NCBI GenBank assembly: GCA_033782935.1
Contig: JAWQEG010000259.1
Location: 4,008,001-4,072,000, forward strand
Direction of reading: 5' to 3'
From: Petrolisthes cinctipes
Taxonomy: Eukaryota > Arthropoda > Malacostraca > Decapoda > Porcellanidae
Length of the DNA: 64,000 bases
The position numbers were made by a program, and so were the translations under genes. A model generated the notes under the pieces. That model had not been told where the DNA came from and did not search any database. It saw only the letters and a program-made list of their open reading frames with translations. Positions 1 through 9,208 of this stretch are shown here, in pieces. Within the stretch, counting starts at the first letter, position 1. Each line of letters opens with the position of its first letter.

Positions 1-1047
1 TTCGATATTTAGAGGTCCCAGAAGGTATCTGTACATGCCTACTCCGTGTTAGAGTATTTTCAAAATACAGGCCAAAAACATACTGAAAATCGATCTTTTA
101 GGTGCCCAAAAGTCGATATGTGCATGCATCTTCTGTACCCGTTTATATCTCAAATTCTGGCCCTAAACACCCAAAAATTCGATATTTTGGGGTCCCAGAA
201 GCAATCTGTACATGCCTACTCCGTGTTAGAGTATTTTCAAAATTCATGCCCAAAACATGCTGAAAATCGATATTTTTGGTGCCCAAAGTCAATATGTGCA
301 TGTATCTTCTGTACCCGTTTATATCTCAAAGTCAGGCTCAAAACATCCGAAAATTCAATATTTTGGGGTCCCAGAAGCAATCTGTACATGCCTACTCAGT
401 GCTAGAATATTTTCAAAATATAGGCTAAAAACATGCTAAAAATCGATCTTTTAGGTGCCAAAAAGTCGATATCTCAAATTCAGTCCCAAAACACCCGAAA
501 ATTCGATATTAAGGGGTCCCAGAAGCGATCTGTACATGCCTACTCCGTGTTAGAGTATTTTCAAAATACATGCTCAAAACATACTGAAAATCGATCTTTT
601 AGGTGCACAAAAGTCGATATGTGCATGCATCTTCAGTACCCGTTTATATCTCAAATTCAGGCTCAAAACACCCGAAAATTCAATATTTTGGGGTCCCAGA
701 AGCAATCTGTACATGCCTACTCAGTGTTAGAGTATTTTCAAAATACAGGCCCAAAACATGCTGAAAATAGATATTTTAGATGCCCAAAGTCAATATGTGC
801 ATGTATCTTCTGTTCCCGTTTATATCTCAAATTCAGGCTCAAAACACCCGAAAATTCAATATTTTGGGGTCCCAAAAGCAATCTGTACATGCCTACACAG
901 TGCTAGAATATTTTCAAAATATAGGCTAAAAACATGCTAAAAATCGACATTTTAGGTGCCAAAAAATCGATATCTCAAATTCAGTCCCAAAACACCCGAA
1001 AATTCGATATTTAGAGGTCCCAGAAGGTATCTGTACATGCCTACTTC
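1..1047 (+). repeat. Regular tract: C2 tail plus one type I and one type II unit
   Basis: 1-45 is the end of a C2 monomer. A type I unit fills 46-546 (A1 46, B1 223, C1 399) and a type II unit fills 547-1047 (A2 547, B2 724, C2 900). C1 has gatattaaggggtcc instead of the usual gatatttaggggtcc. Private variants (attcatgcccaaaac, aaaacatccgaaaa, gaaaatagatat near 770, tcccaaaagc near 871) are shared with the block 14991 bp downstream. Confidence 0.9.
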
Positions 1048-2392
1048 GTGTTAGAGTATTTTCAAAATACTGGCCAAAAACATACTGAAAATCGATCTTT
1101 TAGGTGCCCAAAAGTCGATATGTGCATGCATCTTCTGTACCCGTTTATATCTCAAATTCAGTCCCAAAACACCCGAAAATTCGATATTTAGGGGTCCCAG
1201 AAGCGATCTGTACATGCCTACTCCGTGTTAGAGTATTTTCAAAATACATGCTCAAAACATACTGAAAATCGATATTTTAAATGCCCAAAGTCAATATGTG
1301 CATGTATCTTCTGTACCCGTTTATATCTCAAATTCAGGCTCAAAACACCCGAAAATTCAATATTTTGGGGTCCCAGAAGCGATCTGTACATGCCTACTCC
1401 GTGTTAGAGTATTTTCAAAATTCAGGCACAAAACATGCTGAAAATCGATATTTTAGATGCCCAAAGTCAATATGTGCATGTATCTTCTGTACCCATTTAT
1501 ATCTCAAATTCAGGCTCAAAACACCCGAAAATTCAATATTTTGGGGTCCCAGAAGCAATCTGTACAGTGCTAGAATATTTTCAAAATATAGGCTAAAAAC
1601 ATGCTAAAAATCGATCTTTTAGGTGCCAAAAAGTCGATATCTCAAATTCAGTCCCAAAACACCCGAAAATTCGATATTTAGAGGTCCCAGATGGTATCTG
1701 TACATGCCTACTCCGTGTTAGAGTATTTTCAAAATACAGGCCAAAAACATACTGAAAATCGATCTTTTAGGAGCCCAAAAGTCGATATGTGCATGCATCT
1801 TCTGTACCCGTTTATATCTCAAATTCTGGCCCTAAACACCCGAAAATTCGATATTTTGGGGTCCCAGAAGCGATCTGTACATGCCTACTCCGTGTTAGAG
1901 TATATTCAAAATTCAGGCCCAAAACATGCTGAAAATCGATATTTTTGGTGCCCAAAGTTAATATGTGCATGTATCTTCTGTACCCGTTTATATCTCAAAT
2001 TCAGGCTCAAAACACCCGAAAATTCAATATTTTGGGGTCCCAGAAGCAATCTGTATATGCCTACTCCGTGTTAGAGTATTTTCAAAATACATGCTCAAAA
2101 CATACTGAAAATCGATCTTTTAGGTGCACAAAAGTCGATATGTGCATGCATCTTCAGTACCCGTTTATATCTCAAATTCAGGCTCAAAACACCCGAAAAT
2201 TCAATATTTTGGGGTCACAGAAGCAATCTGTACATGCCTACACAGTGCTAGAATATTTTCAAAATATAGGCTAAAAACATGCTAAAAATCGACATTTTAG
2301 GTGCCAAAAAATCGATATCTCAAATTCAGTCCCAGAACACCCGAAAATTCGATATTTAGAGGTCCCAGAAGGTATCTGTACATGCCTACTCC
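1048..2392 (+). repeat. Scrambled tract of eight monomers
   Basis: The order is 1048-1224 (A1 first half fused to a C1 second half, cagtccc...aggggtcc, keeping the 29 bp that C lacks), 1225-1400 (A2/B2 mosaic, 176 bp), 1401-1566 (B with a 10-bp deletion, 166 bp), 1567-1714 (C), 1715-1891 (A1), 1892-2067 (B1), 2068-2244 (A2) and 2245-2392 (C2). B1 at 1892 runs straight into A2 with no C, and A2 straight into C2 with no B. These are the products expected of unequal exchange between out-of-register monomers. Confidence 0.87.
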
Positions 2393-4887
2393 GTGTTAGA
2401 GTATTTTCAAAATACAGGCCAAAAACATACTGAAAATCGATCTTTTATGTGCCCAAAAGTCGATATGTGCATGCATCTTCTGTACCCGTTTATATCTCAA
2501 ATTCTGGCCCTAAACACCCGAAAATTCGATATTTTGGGGTCCCAGAAGCGATCTGTACATGCCTACTCCGTGTTAGAGTATTTTCAAAATTCAGGCACAA
2601 AACATGCTGAAAATCGATATTTTAGATGCCCAAAGTCAATATGTGCATGTATCTTCTGTACCCATTTATATCTCAAATTCAGGCTCAAAACACCCGAAAA
2701 TTCAATATTTTAGGGTCCCAGAAGCAATCTGTACAGTGCTAGAATATTTTTAAAATATAGGCTAAAAACATGCTAAAAATCGATCTTTTAGGTGCCAAAA
2801 AGTCGATATCTCAAATTCAGTCCCAAAACACCCGAAAATTCGATATTTAGGGGTCCCAGAAGCGATCTGTACATGCCTACTCCGTGTTAGAGTATTTTCA
2901 AAATACATGCTCAAAACATACTGAAAATCGATCTTTTAGGTGCACAAAAGTCGATATGTGCATGCATCTTCAGTACCCGTTTATATCTCAAATTCAGGCT
3001 CAAAACACACGAAAATTCAATATTTTGGGGTCCCAGAAGCAATCTGTACATGCCTACTCAGTGTTAGAGTATTTTCAAAATTAAGGCCCAAAACATGCTG
3101 AAAATCGATATTTTAGATGCCCAAAGTCAATATGTGCATGTATCTTCTGTACCCGTTTATATCTCAAATTCAGGCTCAAAACACCCGAAAATTCAATATT
3201 TTGGGGTCCCAGAAGCAATCTGTACATGCCTACACAGTGCTAGAATATTTTCAAAATATAGGCTAAAAACATGCTAAAAATCGACATTTTAGGTGCCAAA
3301 AAATCGATATCTCAAATTCAGTCCCAAAACACCCGAAAATTCGATATTTAGAGGTCCCAGAAGGTATCTGTACATGCTTAATCCGTGTTAGAGTATTTTC
3401 AAAATACAGGCCAAAAACATACTGAAAATCGATCTTTTAGGTGCCCAAAAGTCGATATGTGCATGCATCTTCTGTACCCGTTTATATCTCAAATTCTGGC
3501 CCTAAACACCCGAAAATTCGATATTTTGGGGTCCCAGAAGCGATCTGTACATGCCTACTCCGTGTTAGAGTATTTTCAAAATTCAGGCCCAAAACATGCT
3601 GAAAATCGATATTTTTGGTGCCCAAAGTCAATATGTGCATGTATCTTCTGTACCCGTTTATATCTCAAATTCAGGCTCAAAACACCCGAAAATTCAATAT
3701 TTTGGGGTCCCAGAAGCAATCTGTACATGCCTACTCAGTGCTAGAATATTTTCAAAATATAGGCTAAAAACATGCTAAAAATCGATCTTTTAGGTGCCAA
3801 AAAGTCGATATCTCAAATTCAGTCCTAAAACACCCGAAAATTCGATATTTAGGGGTCCCAGAAGCGATCTGTACATGCCTACTCCGTGTTAGAGTATTTT
3901 CAAAATACATGCTCAAAACATACTGAAAATCGATCTTTTAGGTGCACAAAAGTCGATATGTGCATGCATCTTCAGTACCCGTTTATATCTCAAATTCAGG
4001 CTCAAAACACCCGAAAATTCAATATTTTGGGGTCCCAGAAGCAATTTGAACATGCCTACTCAGTGTTAGAGTATTTTCAAAATACAGGCCCAAAACATGC
4101 TGAAAATCGATATTTTAGATGCCCAAAGTCAATATGTGCATGTATCTTCTGTACCCGTTTATATCTCAAATTCAGGTTCAAAACACCCGAAAATTCAATA
4201 TTTTGGGGTCCCAGAAGCAATCTGTACACGCCTACACAGTGCTAGAATATTTTCAAAATATAGACTAAAAACATGCTAAAAATCGACATTTTAGGTGCCA
4301 AAAAATCGATATCTCAAATTCAGTCCCAAAACACCCGAAAATTCGATATTTAGAGGTCCCAGAAGGTATCTGTACATGCCTACTCCGTGTTAGAGTATTT
4401 TGAAAATACAGGCCAAAAACATACTGAAAATCGATATTTTAGGTGCACAAAAGTCGATATGTGCATGCATCTTCAGTACCCGTTTATATCTCAAATTCTG
4501 GCCCTAAACACCCGAAAATTCGATATTTTGGGGTCCCAGAAGCGATCTGTACATGCCTACTCCGTGTTAGAGTATTTTCAAAATTCAGGCCCAAAACATG
4601 CTGAAAATCGATATTTTTAGTGCCCAAAGTCAATATGTGCATGTATCTTCTGTACCCGTTTATATCTCAAATTCAGGCTCAAAACACCCAAAAATTCAAT
4701 ATTTTGGGGTCCCAGAAGCAATCTGTACATGCCTACTCAGTGCTAGAATATTTTCAAAATATAGGCTAAAAACATGCTAAAAATCGATCTTTTAGGTGCC
4801 AAAAAGTCGATATCTCAAATTCAGTCCCAAAACACCCGAAAATTCGATATTTAGGGTTCCCAGAAGCGATCTGTACATGCCTACTCC
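2393..4887 (+). repeat. Regular I/II tract
   Basis: Units start at 2393 (491 bp, B lacks atgcctactc before C), 2884, 3385, 3886 and 4387 (501 bp each). Unit 2884 has attaaggccc in its B. Unit 3886 has caatttgaacatgcc and gtacacgcctac. Unit 4387 begins with tattttgaaaatac and has a B with tttttagtgccc. These private variants reappear 4321 or 7327 bp downstream. Confidence 0.9.
3562..4386 (+). repeat. Duplicated segment, partner 10889-11713 (offset 7327 bp)
   Basis: B1, C1 and a full type II unit recur 7327 bp downstream with caatttgaacatgcc (near 4032 and 11359), gtacacgcctacac (near 4224 and 11551) and atagactaaaaac. It overlaps the 4321-bp duplication, yet the 8207 unit lacks these marks, so the two exchange events are distinct. 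Confidence 0.82.
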
Positions 4888-5211
4888 GTGTTAGAGTATT
4901 TTCAAAATACATGCTCAAAACATACTGAAAATCGATATTTTAGATGCCCAAAGTCAATATGTGCATGCATCTTCAGTACCCGTTTATATCTCAAATTCAG
5001 GCTCAAAACACCCGAAAATTCAATATTTTGGGGTCCCAGAAGCAATCTGTACATGCCTACACAGTGCTAGAATATTTTCAAAATATAGGCTAAAAACATG
5101 CTAAAAATCGACATTTTAGGTGCCAAAAAATCGATATCTCAAATTCAGTCCCAAAACACCCGAAAATTCGATATTTAGAGGTCCCAGAAGGTATCTGTAC
5201 ATGCTTACTCC
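4888..5211 (+). repeat. Short two-monomer unit (324 bp) with mosaic monomer
   Basis: 4888-5063 is a 176-bp mosaic: an A2 start (catgctcaaaacatactg), then a B2 segment (gatattttagatgcccaaagtc), then A2-like gcatgcatcttcagtaccc, then the shared A2/B2 second half and a B2-type end. A C2 follows at 5064-5211. The alternating ancestry suggests gene conversion or repeated crossover within one monomer. An almost identical unit lies at 9209-9532. Confidence 0.88.
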
Positions 5212-7705
5212 GTGTTAGAGTATTTTCAAAATACAGGCCAAAAACATACTGAAAATCGATCTTTTCGGTGCCCAAAAGTCGATATGTGCATGCATCTTTT
5301 GTACCCGTTTATATCTCAAATTCTGGCCCTAAACACCCAAAAATTCGATATTTTGGGGTCCCAGAAGCGATCTCTACATGCCTACTCCGTGTTAGAGTAT
5401 TTTCAAAATTCAGGCCCAAAATATGCTGAAAATCGATATTTTTGGTGCCCAAAGTCAATATGTGCATGTATCTTCTGTACCCGTTTATATCTCAAATTCA
5501 GGCTCAAAACACCCGAAAATTCAATATTTTGGGGTCCCAGAAGCAATCTGTACATGCCTACACAGTGCTAGAATATTTTCAAAATATAGGCTAAAAACAT
5601 GCTAAAAATCGACATTTTAGGTGCCAAAAAATCGATATCTCAAATTCAGTCCCAAAACACCCGAAAATTCGATATTTAGAGGTCCCAGAAGGTATCTGTA
5701 CATGCTTAATCCGTGTTAGAGTATTTTCAAAATACAGGCCAAAAACATACTGAAAATCGATCTTTTAGGTGCCCAAAAGTCGATATGTGCATGCATCTTC
5801 TGTACCCGTTTATATCTCAAATTCTGGCCCTAAACACCCGAAAATTCGATATTTTGGGGTCCCAGAAGCGATCTGTACATGCCTACTACGTGTTAGAGTA
5901 TTTTCAAAATTCAGGCCCAAAACATGCTGAAAATCGATATTTTTGGTGCCCAAAGTCAATATGTGCATGTATCTTCTGTACCCGTTTATATCTCAAATTC
6001 AGGCTCAAAACACCCGAAAATTCAATATTTTGGGGTCCCAGAAGCAATCTGTACATGCCTACTCAGTGCTAGAATATTTTCAAAATATAGGCTAAAAACA
6101 TGCTAAAAATCGATCTTTTAGGTGCCAAAAAGTCGATATCTCAAATTCAGTCCCAAAACACCCGAAAATTCGATATTTAGGGGTCCCAGAAGCGATCTGT
6201 ACATGCCTACTCCGTGTTAGAGTATTTTCAAAATACATGCTCAAAACATACTGAAAATCGATCTTTTAGGTGCACAAAAGTCGATATGTGCATGCATCTT
6301 CAGTACCCGTTTATATCTCAAATTCAGGCTCAAAACACCCGAAAATTCAATATTTTGGGGTCCCAGAAGCAATCTGTACATGCCTACTCAGTGTTAGAGT
6401 ATTTTCAAAATACAGGTCCAAAACATGCTGAAATCGATATTTTAGATGCCCAAAGTCAATATGTGCATGTATCTTCTGTACCCGTTTATATCTCATATTC
6501 AGGCTCAAAACACCCGAAAATTCAATATTTTGGGGTCCCAGAAGCAATCTGTACATGCCTACACAGTGCTAGAATATTTTCAAAATATAGGCTAAAAACA
6601 TGCTAAAAATCGACATTTTAGGTGCCAAAAAATCGATATCTCAAATTCAGTCCCAAAACACCCGAAAATTCGATATTTAGAGGTCCCAGAAGGTATCTGT
6701 ACATGCCTACTCCGTGTTAGAGTATTTTCAAAATACAGGCCAAAAACATACTGAAAATCGATCTTTTAGGTGCCCAAAAGTCGATATGTGCATGCATCTT
6801 CTGTACCCGTTTATATCTCAAATTCAGGGTCAAAACACCCGAAAATTCAATATTTTGGGGTCCCAGAAGCGATCTGTACATGCCTACTCAGTGTTAGAGT
6901 ATTTTAAAAATTAAGGCCCAAAACATGCTGAAAATCGATATTTTAGATGCCCAAAGTCAATATGTGCATGTATCTTCTGTACCCGTTTATATCTCAAATT
7001 CAGGCTCAAAACACCCGAAAATTCAATATTTTGGGGTCCCAGAAGCAATCTGTACAGTGCTAGAATATTTTCAAAATATAGGCTAAAAACATGCTAAAAA
7101 TCGATCTTTTAGGTGCCAAAAAGTCGATATCTCAAATTCAGTCCCAAAACACCCGAAAATTCGATATTTAGGGGTCCCAGAAGCGATCTGTACATGCCTA
7201 CTCCGTGTTAGAGTATTTTCAAAATACATGCTCAAAACATACTGAAAATCGATCTTTTAGGTGCACAAAAGTCGATATGTGCATGCATCTTCAGTACCCG
7301 TTTATATCTCAAATTCAGGCTCAAAACACACGAAAATTCAATATTTTGGGGTCCCAGAAGCAATCTGTACATGCCTACTCAGTGTTAGAGTATTTTCAAA
7401 ATTAAGGCCCAAAACATGCTGAAAATCGATATTTTAGATGCCCAAAGTCAATATGTGCATGTATCTTCTGTACCCGTTTATATCTCAAATTCAGGCTCAA
7501 AACACTCGAAAATTCAATATTTTGGGGTCCCAGAAGCAATCTGTACATGCCTACACAGTGCTAGAATATTTTCAAAATATAGGCTAAAAACATGGTAAAA
7601 ATCGACATTTTAGGTGCCAAAAAATCGATATCTCAAATTCAGTCCCAAAACACCCGAAAATTCGATATTTAGAGGTCCCAGAAGGTATCTGTACATGCCT
7701 ACTCC

Positions 7706-7882
7706 GTGTTAGAGTATTTTCAAAATACAGGCCAAAAACATACTGAAAATCGATCTTTTAGGTGCCCAAAAGTCGATATGTGCATGCATCTTCTGTACCC
7801 GTTTATATCTCAAATTCTGGCCCTAAACACCCGAAAATTCGATATTTTGGGGTCCCAGAAGCGATCTGTACATGCCTACTCC
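7706..7882 (+). repeat. A1 monomer exemplar (177 bp)
   Basis: First monomer of a type I unit. Diagnostic positions are caggccaaaaacatactg, ggtgcccaaaagtcgatatg, cttctgtaccc, tctggccctaaacaccc and ttcgatattttggggtcc, ending gcgatctgtacatgcctactcc. It divides into an 89-bp and an 88-bp half that resemble each other. Because 177 is divisible by three, one frame stays open through consecutive A monomers and produces spurious open frames. Confidence 0.92.
7830..7852 (+). repeat. Typical monomer hairpin (exemplar, one mismatch)
   Basis: CCC-G-AAAAT, loop TCGAT, ATTTT-G-GGG: a nine-position stem with one G-G mismatch in A1. The same dyad with loop TCAAT occurs in A2 and B monomers. In C the second arm is ATTTAGGGG or ATTTAGAGG, so the stem is largely lost. 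It lies in subunit b only. Confidence 0.75.
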
Positions 7883-7891
7883 GTCTTAGAG

Positions 7892-7979
7892 TATTTTCAA
7901 AATTCAGGCCCAAAACAAGCTGAAAATCGATATTTTTGGTGCCCAAAGTCAATATGTGCATGTATCTTCTGTACCCGTT
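7892..7979 (+). repeat. Half-monomer subunit a (88 bp)
   Basis: First half of B1, starting tattttcaaaattcaggccc. Aligned without gaps to 7980-8067, the consensus B1 halves match at about 59 of 88 positions by my hand count. The strongest stretch is attcaggc(c/t)caaaaca, and the order cccA-AAG-CAAT-TGT-CAT is also shared. The 177-bp monomer is therefore an old dimer. Confidence 0.8.
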
Positions 7980-7989
7980 TATATCTCAA
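7973..7989 (+). other. CENP-B-box-like motif (weak, exemplar)
   Basis: ACCCGTTTATATCTCAA, read on the minus strand, keeps seven of the nine core positions of the mammalian CENP-B box (NTTCGNNNNANNCGGGN). It matches CGGG and the central A but is imperfect in TTCG. It is found in A and B monomers and disappears in C, because the 29-bp deletion removes CCCGTTT. Functional binding is not implied: critical TTCG bases are changed and the host is unknown. Confidence 0.3.
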
Positions 7990-8067
7990 ATTCAGGCTCA
8001 AAACACCCGAAAATTCAATATTTTGGGGTCCCAGAAGCAATCTGTACATGCCTACTCAGTGCTAGAA
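7980..8067 (+). repeat. Half-monomer subunit b (88 bp)
   Basis: Second half of B1, starting tatatctcaaattcaggctc and running nine bases into C1. It carries attcaggctcaaaacaccc, attttggggtcccagaag and caatctgtacatgcc, the counterparts of attcaggcccaaaacatg, tttttggtgcccaaag and caatatgtgcatgta in subunit a. Subunit b alone forms the CCC...GGGG hairpin. Confidence 0.8.
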
Positions 8068-8206
8068 TATTTTCAAAATATAGGCTAAAAACATGCTAAA
8101 AATCGATCTTTTAGGTGCCAAAAAGTCGATATCTCAAATTCAGTCCCAAAACACCCGAAAATTCGATATTTAGGGGTCCCAGAAGCGATCTGTACATGCC
8201 TACTCC
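8059..8206 (+). repeat. C1 monomer exemplar (148 bp, internally deleted)
   Basis: Third monomer of a type I unit. It starts gtgctagaatattttc and runs atataggctaaaaacatg, gatcttttaggtgcc, aaaaagtcgatatctcaaat, cagtcccaaaacaccc and gatatttaggggtccc. Compared with A and B it lacks 29 bp between the gatat and tatatctcaaat landmarks, including the tgcatgcatcttctgtaccc segment. The breakpoints share ATAT, so one copy of the short direct repeat remains. Confidence 0.92.
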
Positions 8207-8383
8207 GTGTTAGAGTATTTTCAAAATACATGCTCAAAACATACTGAAAATCGATCTTTTAGGTGCGCAAAAGTCGATATGTGCATGCATCTTCAGTACC
8301 CGTTTATATCTCAAATTCAGGCTCAAAACACCCGAAAATTCAATATTTTGGGGTCCCAGAAGCAATCTGTACATGCCTATTCA
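8207..8383 (+). repeat. A2 monomer exemplar (177 bp)
   Basis: First monomer of a type II unit. Diagnostic positions are catgctcaaaacatactg, ggtgcacaaaagtcgatatg (here gcgc instead of gcac), cttcagtaccc, caggctcaaaacaccc and ttcaatattttggggtcc, ending gcaatctgtacatgcc. The first half resembles A1 while the second half is B-like, so A2 looks like an A/B mosaic. Confidence 0.9.
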
Positions 8384-8559
8384 GTGTTAGAGTATTTTCA
8401 AAATACTGGCCCAAAACATGCTGAAAATCGATATTTTAAATGCCCAAAGTCAATATATGCATGTATCTTCTGTACCCGTTTATATCTCAAATTCAGGCTC
8501 AAAACACCCGAAAATTCAATATTTTGGGGTCCCAGAAGCAATCTGTACATGCCTACACA
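8384..8559 (+). repeat. B2 monomer exemplar (176 bp)
   Basis: Second monomer of a type II unit. It differs from B1 by caaaatacaggcccaaaac (B1: caaaattcagg), gatattttagatgcccaaag (B1: tttttggtgcccaaag) and ctacacagtgctag at the end (B1: ctactcagtgctag). This copy has privately ctggcccaaaac, tttaaatgccc and caatatatgc. Confidence 0.9.
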
Positions 8560-8707
8560 GTGCTAGAATATTTTCAAAATATAGGCTAAAAATATGCTAA
8601 AAATCGACATTTTAGGTGCCAAAAAATCGATATCTCAAATTCAGTCCCAAAACACCCGAAAATTAGATATTTAGAGGTCCCAGAAGATATCTGTACATGC
8701 CTACTCC
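8560..8707 (+). repeat. C2 monomer exemplar (148 bp, internally deleted)
   Basis: Third monomer of a type II unit. It shares the 29-bp deletion of C1 and is distinguished by cgacattttaggtgcc, aaaaaatcgatatctc and atttagaggtcccagaaggtatc (agatatc here). It is followed by type I A monomers, so C1 and C2 mark the phase of the six-monomer repeat. Confidence 0.9.
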
Positions 8708-9208
8708 GTGTTAGAGTATTTTGAAAATACAGGCCAAAAACATACTGAAAATCGATCTTTTAGGTGCACAAAAGTCGATATGTGCATGCATCGTCAGTAC
8801 CCGTTTATATCTCAAATTATGGCCCTAAACACCCGAAAATTCGATATTTTGGGGTCCCAGAAGCGATCTGTACATGCCTACTCCGTGTTAGAGTATTTTC
8901 AAAATTCAGGCCCAAAACATGCTGAAAATCGATATTTTTAGTGCCCAAAGTCAATATGTGCATGTATCTTCTGTACCCGTTTATATCTCAAATTCAGGCT
9001 CAAAACACCCAAAAATTCAATATTTTGGGGTCCCAGAAGCAATCTGTACATGCCTACTCAGTGCTAGAATATTTTCAAAATATAGGCTAAAAACATGCTA
9101 AAAATCGATCTTTTAGGTGCCAAAAAGTCGATATCTCAAATTCAGTCCCAAAACACACGAAAATTCGATACTTAGGGGTCCCAGAAGCGATCTGTACATG
9201 CCTACTCC

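Larger units (their letters stand above)
2884..5564 (+). repeat. Duplicated block, copy 1 (partner 7205-9885, offset 4321 bp)
   Basis: Unit lengths 501, 501, 501, 501, 324 and most of the next 501 match at a constant 4321-bp offset. The pair shares attaaggcccaaaac, tattttgaaaatac, tttttagtgccc, the 4888/9209 mosaic and gatcttttcggtgcc. The copies diverge after about 5564/9885. Scattered single-base differences show that exchange is not very recent, or that copies were later converted. Confidence 0.87.
7883..8058 (+). repeat. B1 monomer exemplar (176 bp)
   Basis: Second monomer of a type I unit. Its diagnostic positions are caaaattcaggcccaaaac, gatatttttggtgcccaaag (three A's, one fewer than A1, which explains 176 bp), tcaatatgtgcatgtatc, caggctcaaaac and ttcaatattttggggtcc, ending with ctactca before the C start gtgctag. 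Private variants of this copy are gtcttagag at the start and acaagctg in place of acatgctg. Confidence 0.92.
7706..8707 (+). repeat. Representative six-monomer higher-order repeat (A1-B1-C1-A2-B2-C2), 1002 bp
   Basis: This is a good example of the standard HOR: a type I half (7706-8206) and a type II half (8207-8707), each 501 bp. The halves differ at fixed positions. Type I A has caggccaaaaacatac, ggtgcccaaaag, cttctgtaccc and tctggccctaaac. Type II A has catgctcaaaacatac, a form of ggtgcacaaaag (here ggtgcgcaaaag), cttcagtaccc and caggctcaaaac. C1 ends aggggtcccagaagcgatc and leads into type II. C2 ends agaggtcccagaaggtatc and leads into type I. The same order repeats over most of the regular tracts. 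Confidence 0.93.
5212..9208 (+). repeat. Regular I/II tract
   Basis: Units start at 5212, 5713, 6214 (500 bp, one A lost in gctgaaatcgat), 6714 (491 bp), 7205, 7706, 8207 and 8708. The 6714 unit has an A1 whose second half is A2-like (cagggtcaaaac, ttcaatatt) and a B with the 10-bp deletion. 7205-9208 repeats the units starting at 2884. Confidence 0.9.

Noticed and set aside
46..405. Repeated 119-codon open frame starting MLEYFQNT, seen dozens of times
   Set aside because: It is the A+B satellite read from a GTG codon. It recurs with the repeat, ends at the TAG in gtgctag, is truncated or shifted by every indel, and has no recognisable domain or flanking gene signals.
257..439. Repeated 60-codon open frame starting MLKIDI
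   Set aside because: An overlapping frame of the B/C part of the same satellite, with no independent support.
3080..3130. Promoter-like TATA/AT-rich stretches
   Set aside because: AT-rich words such as gatattttag and tttatatctc occur in every monomer as part of the satellite and cannot be called promoters individually.
5090..5275. Minus-strand open frames of about 61-69 codons (5090, 6347, 9411, 52920, 56536, 60028)
   Set aside because: They appear only where a chance variant removes a stop in the reverse reading of the satellite, and pairs recur by block duplication (5090/9411, 52920/56536).
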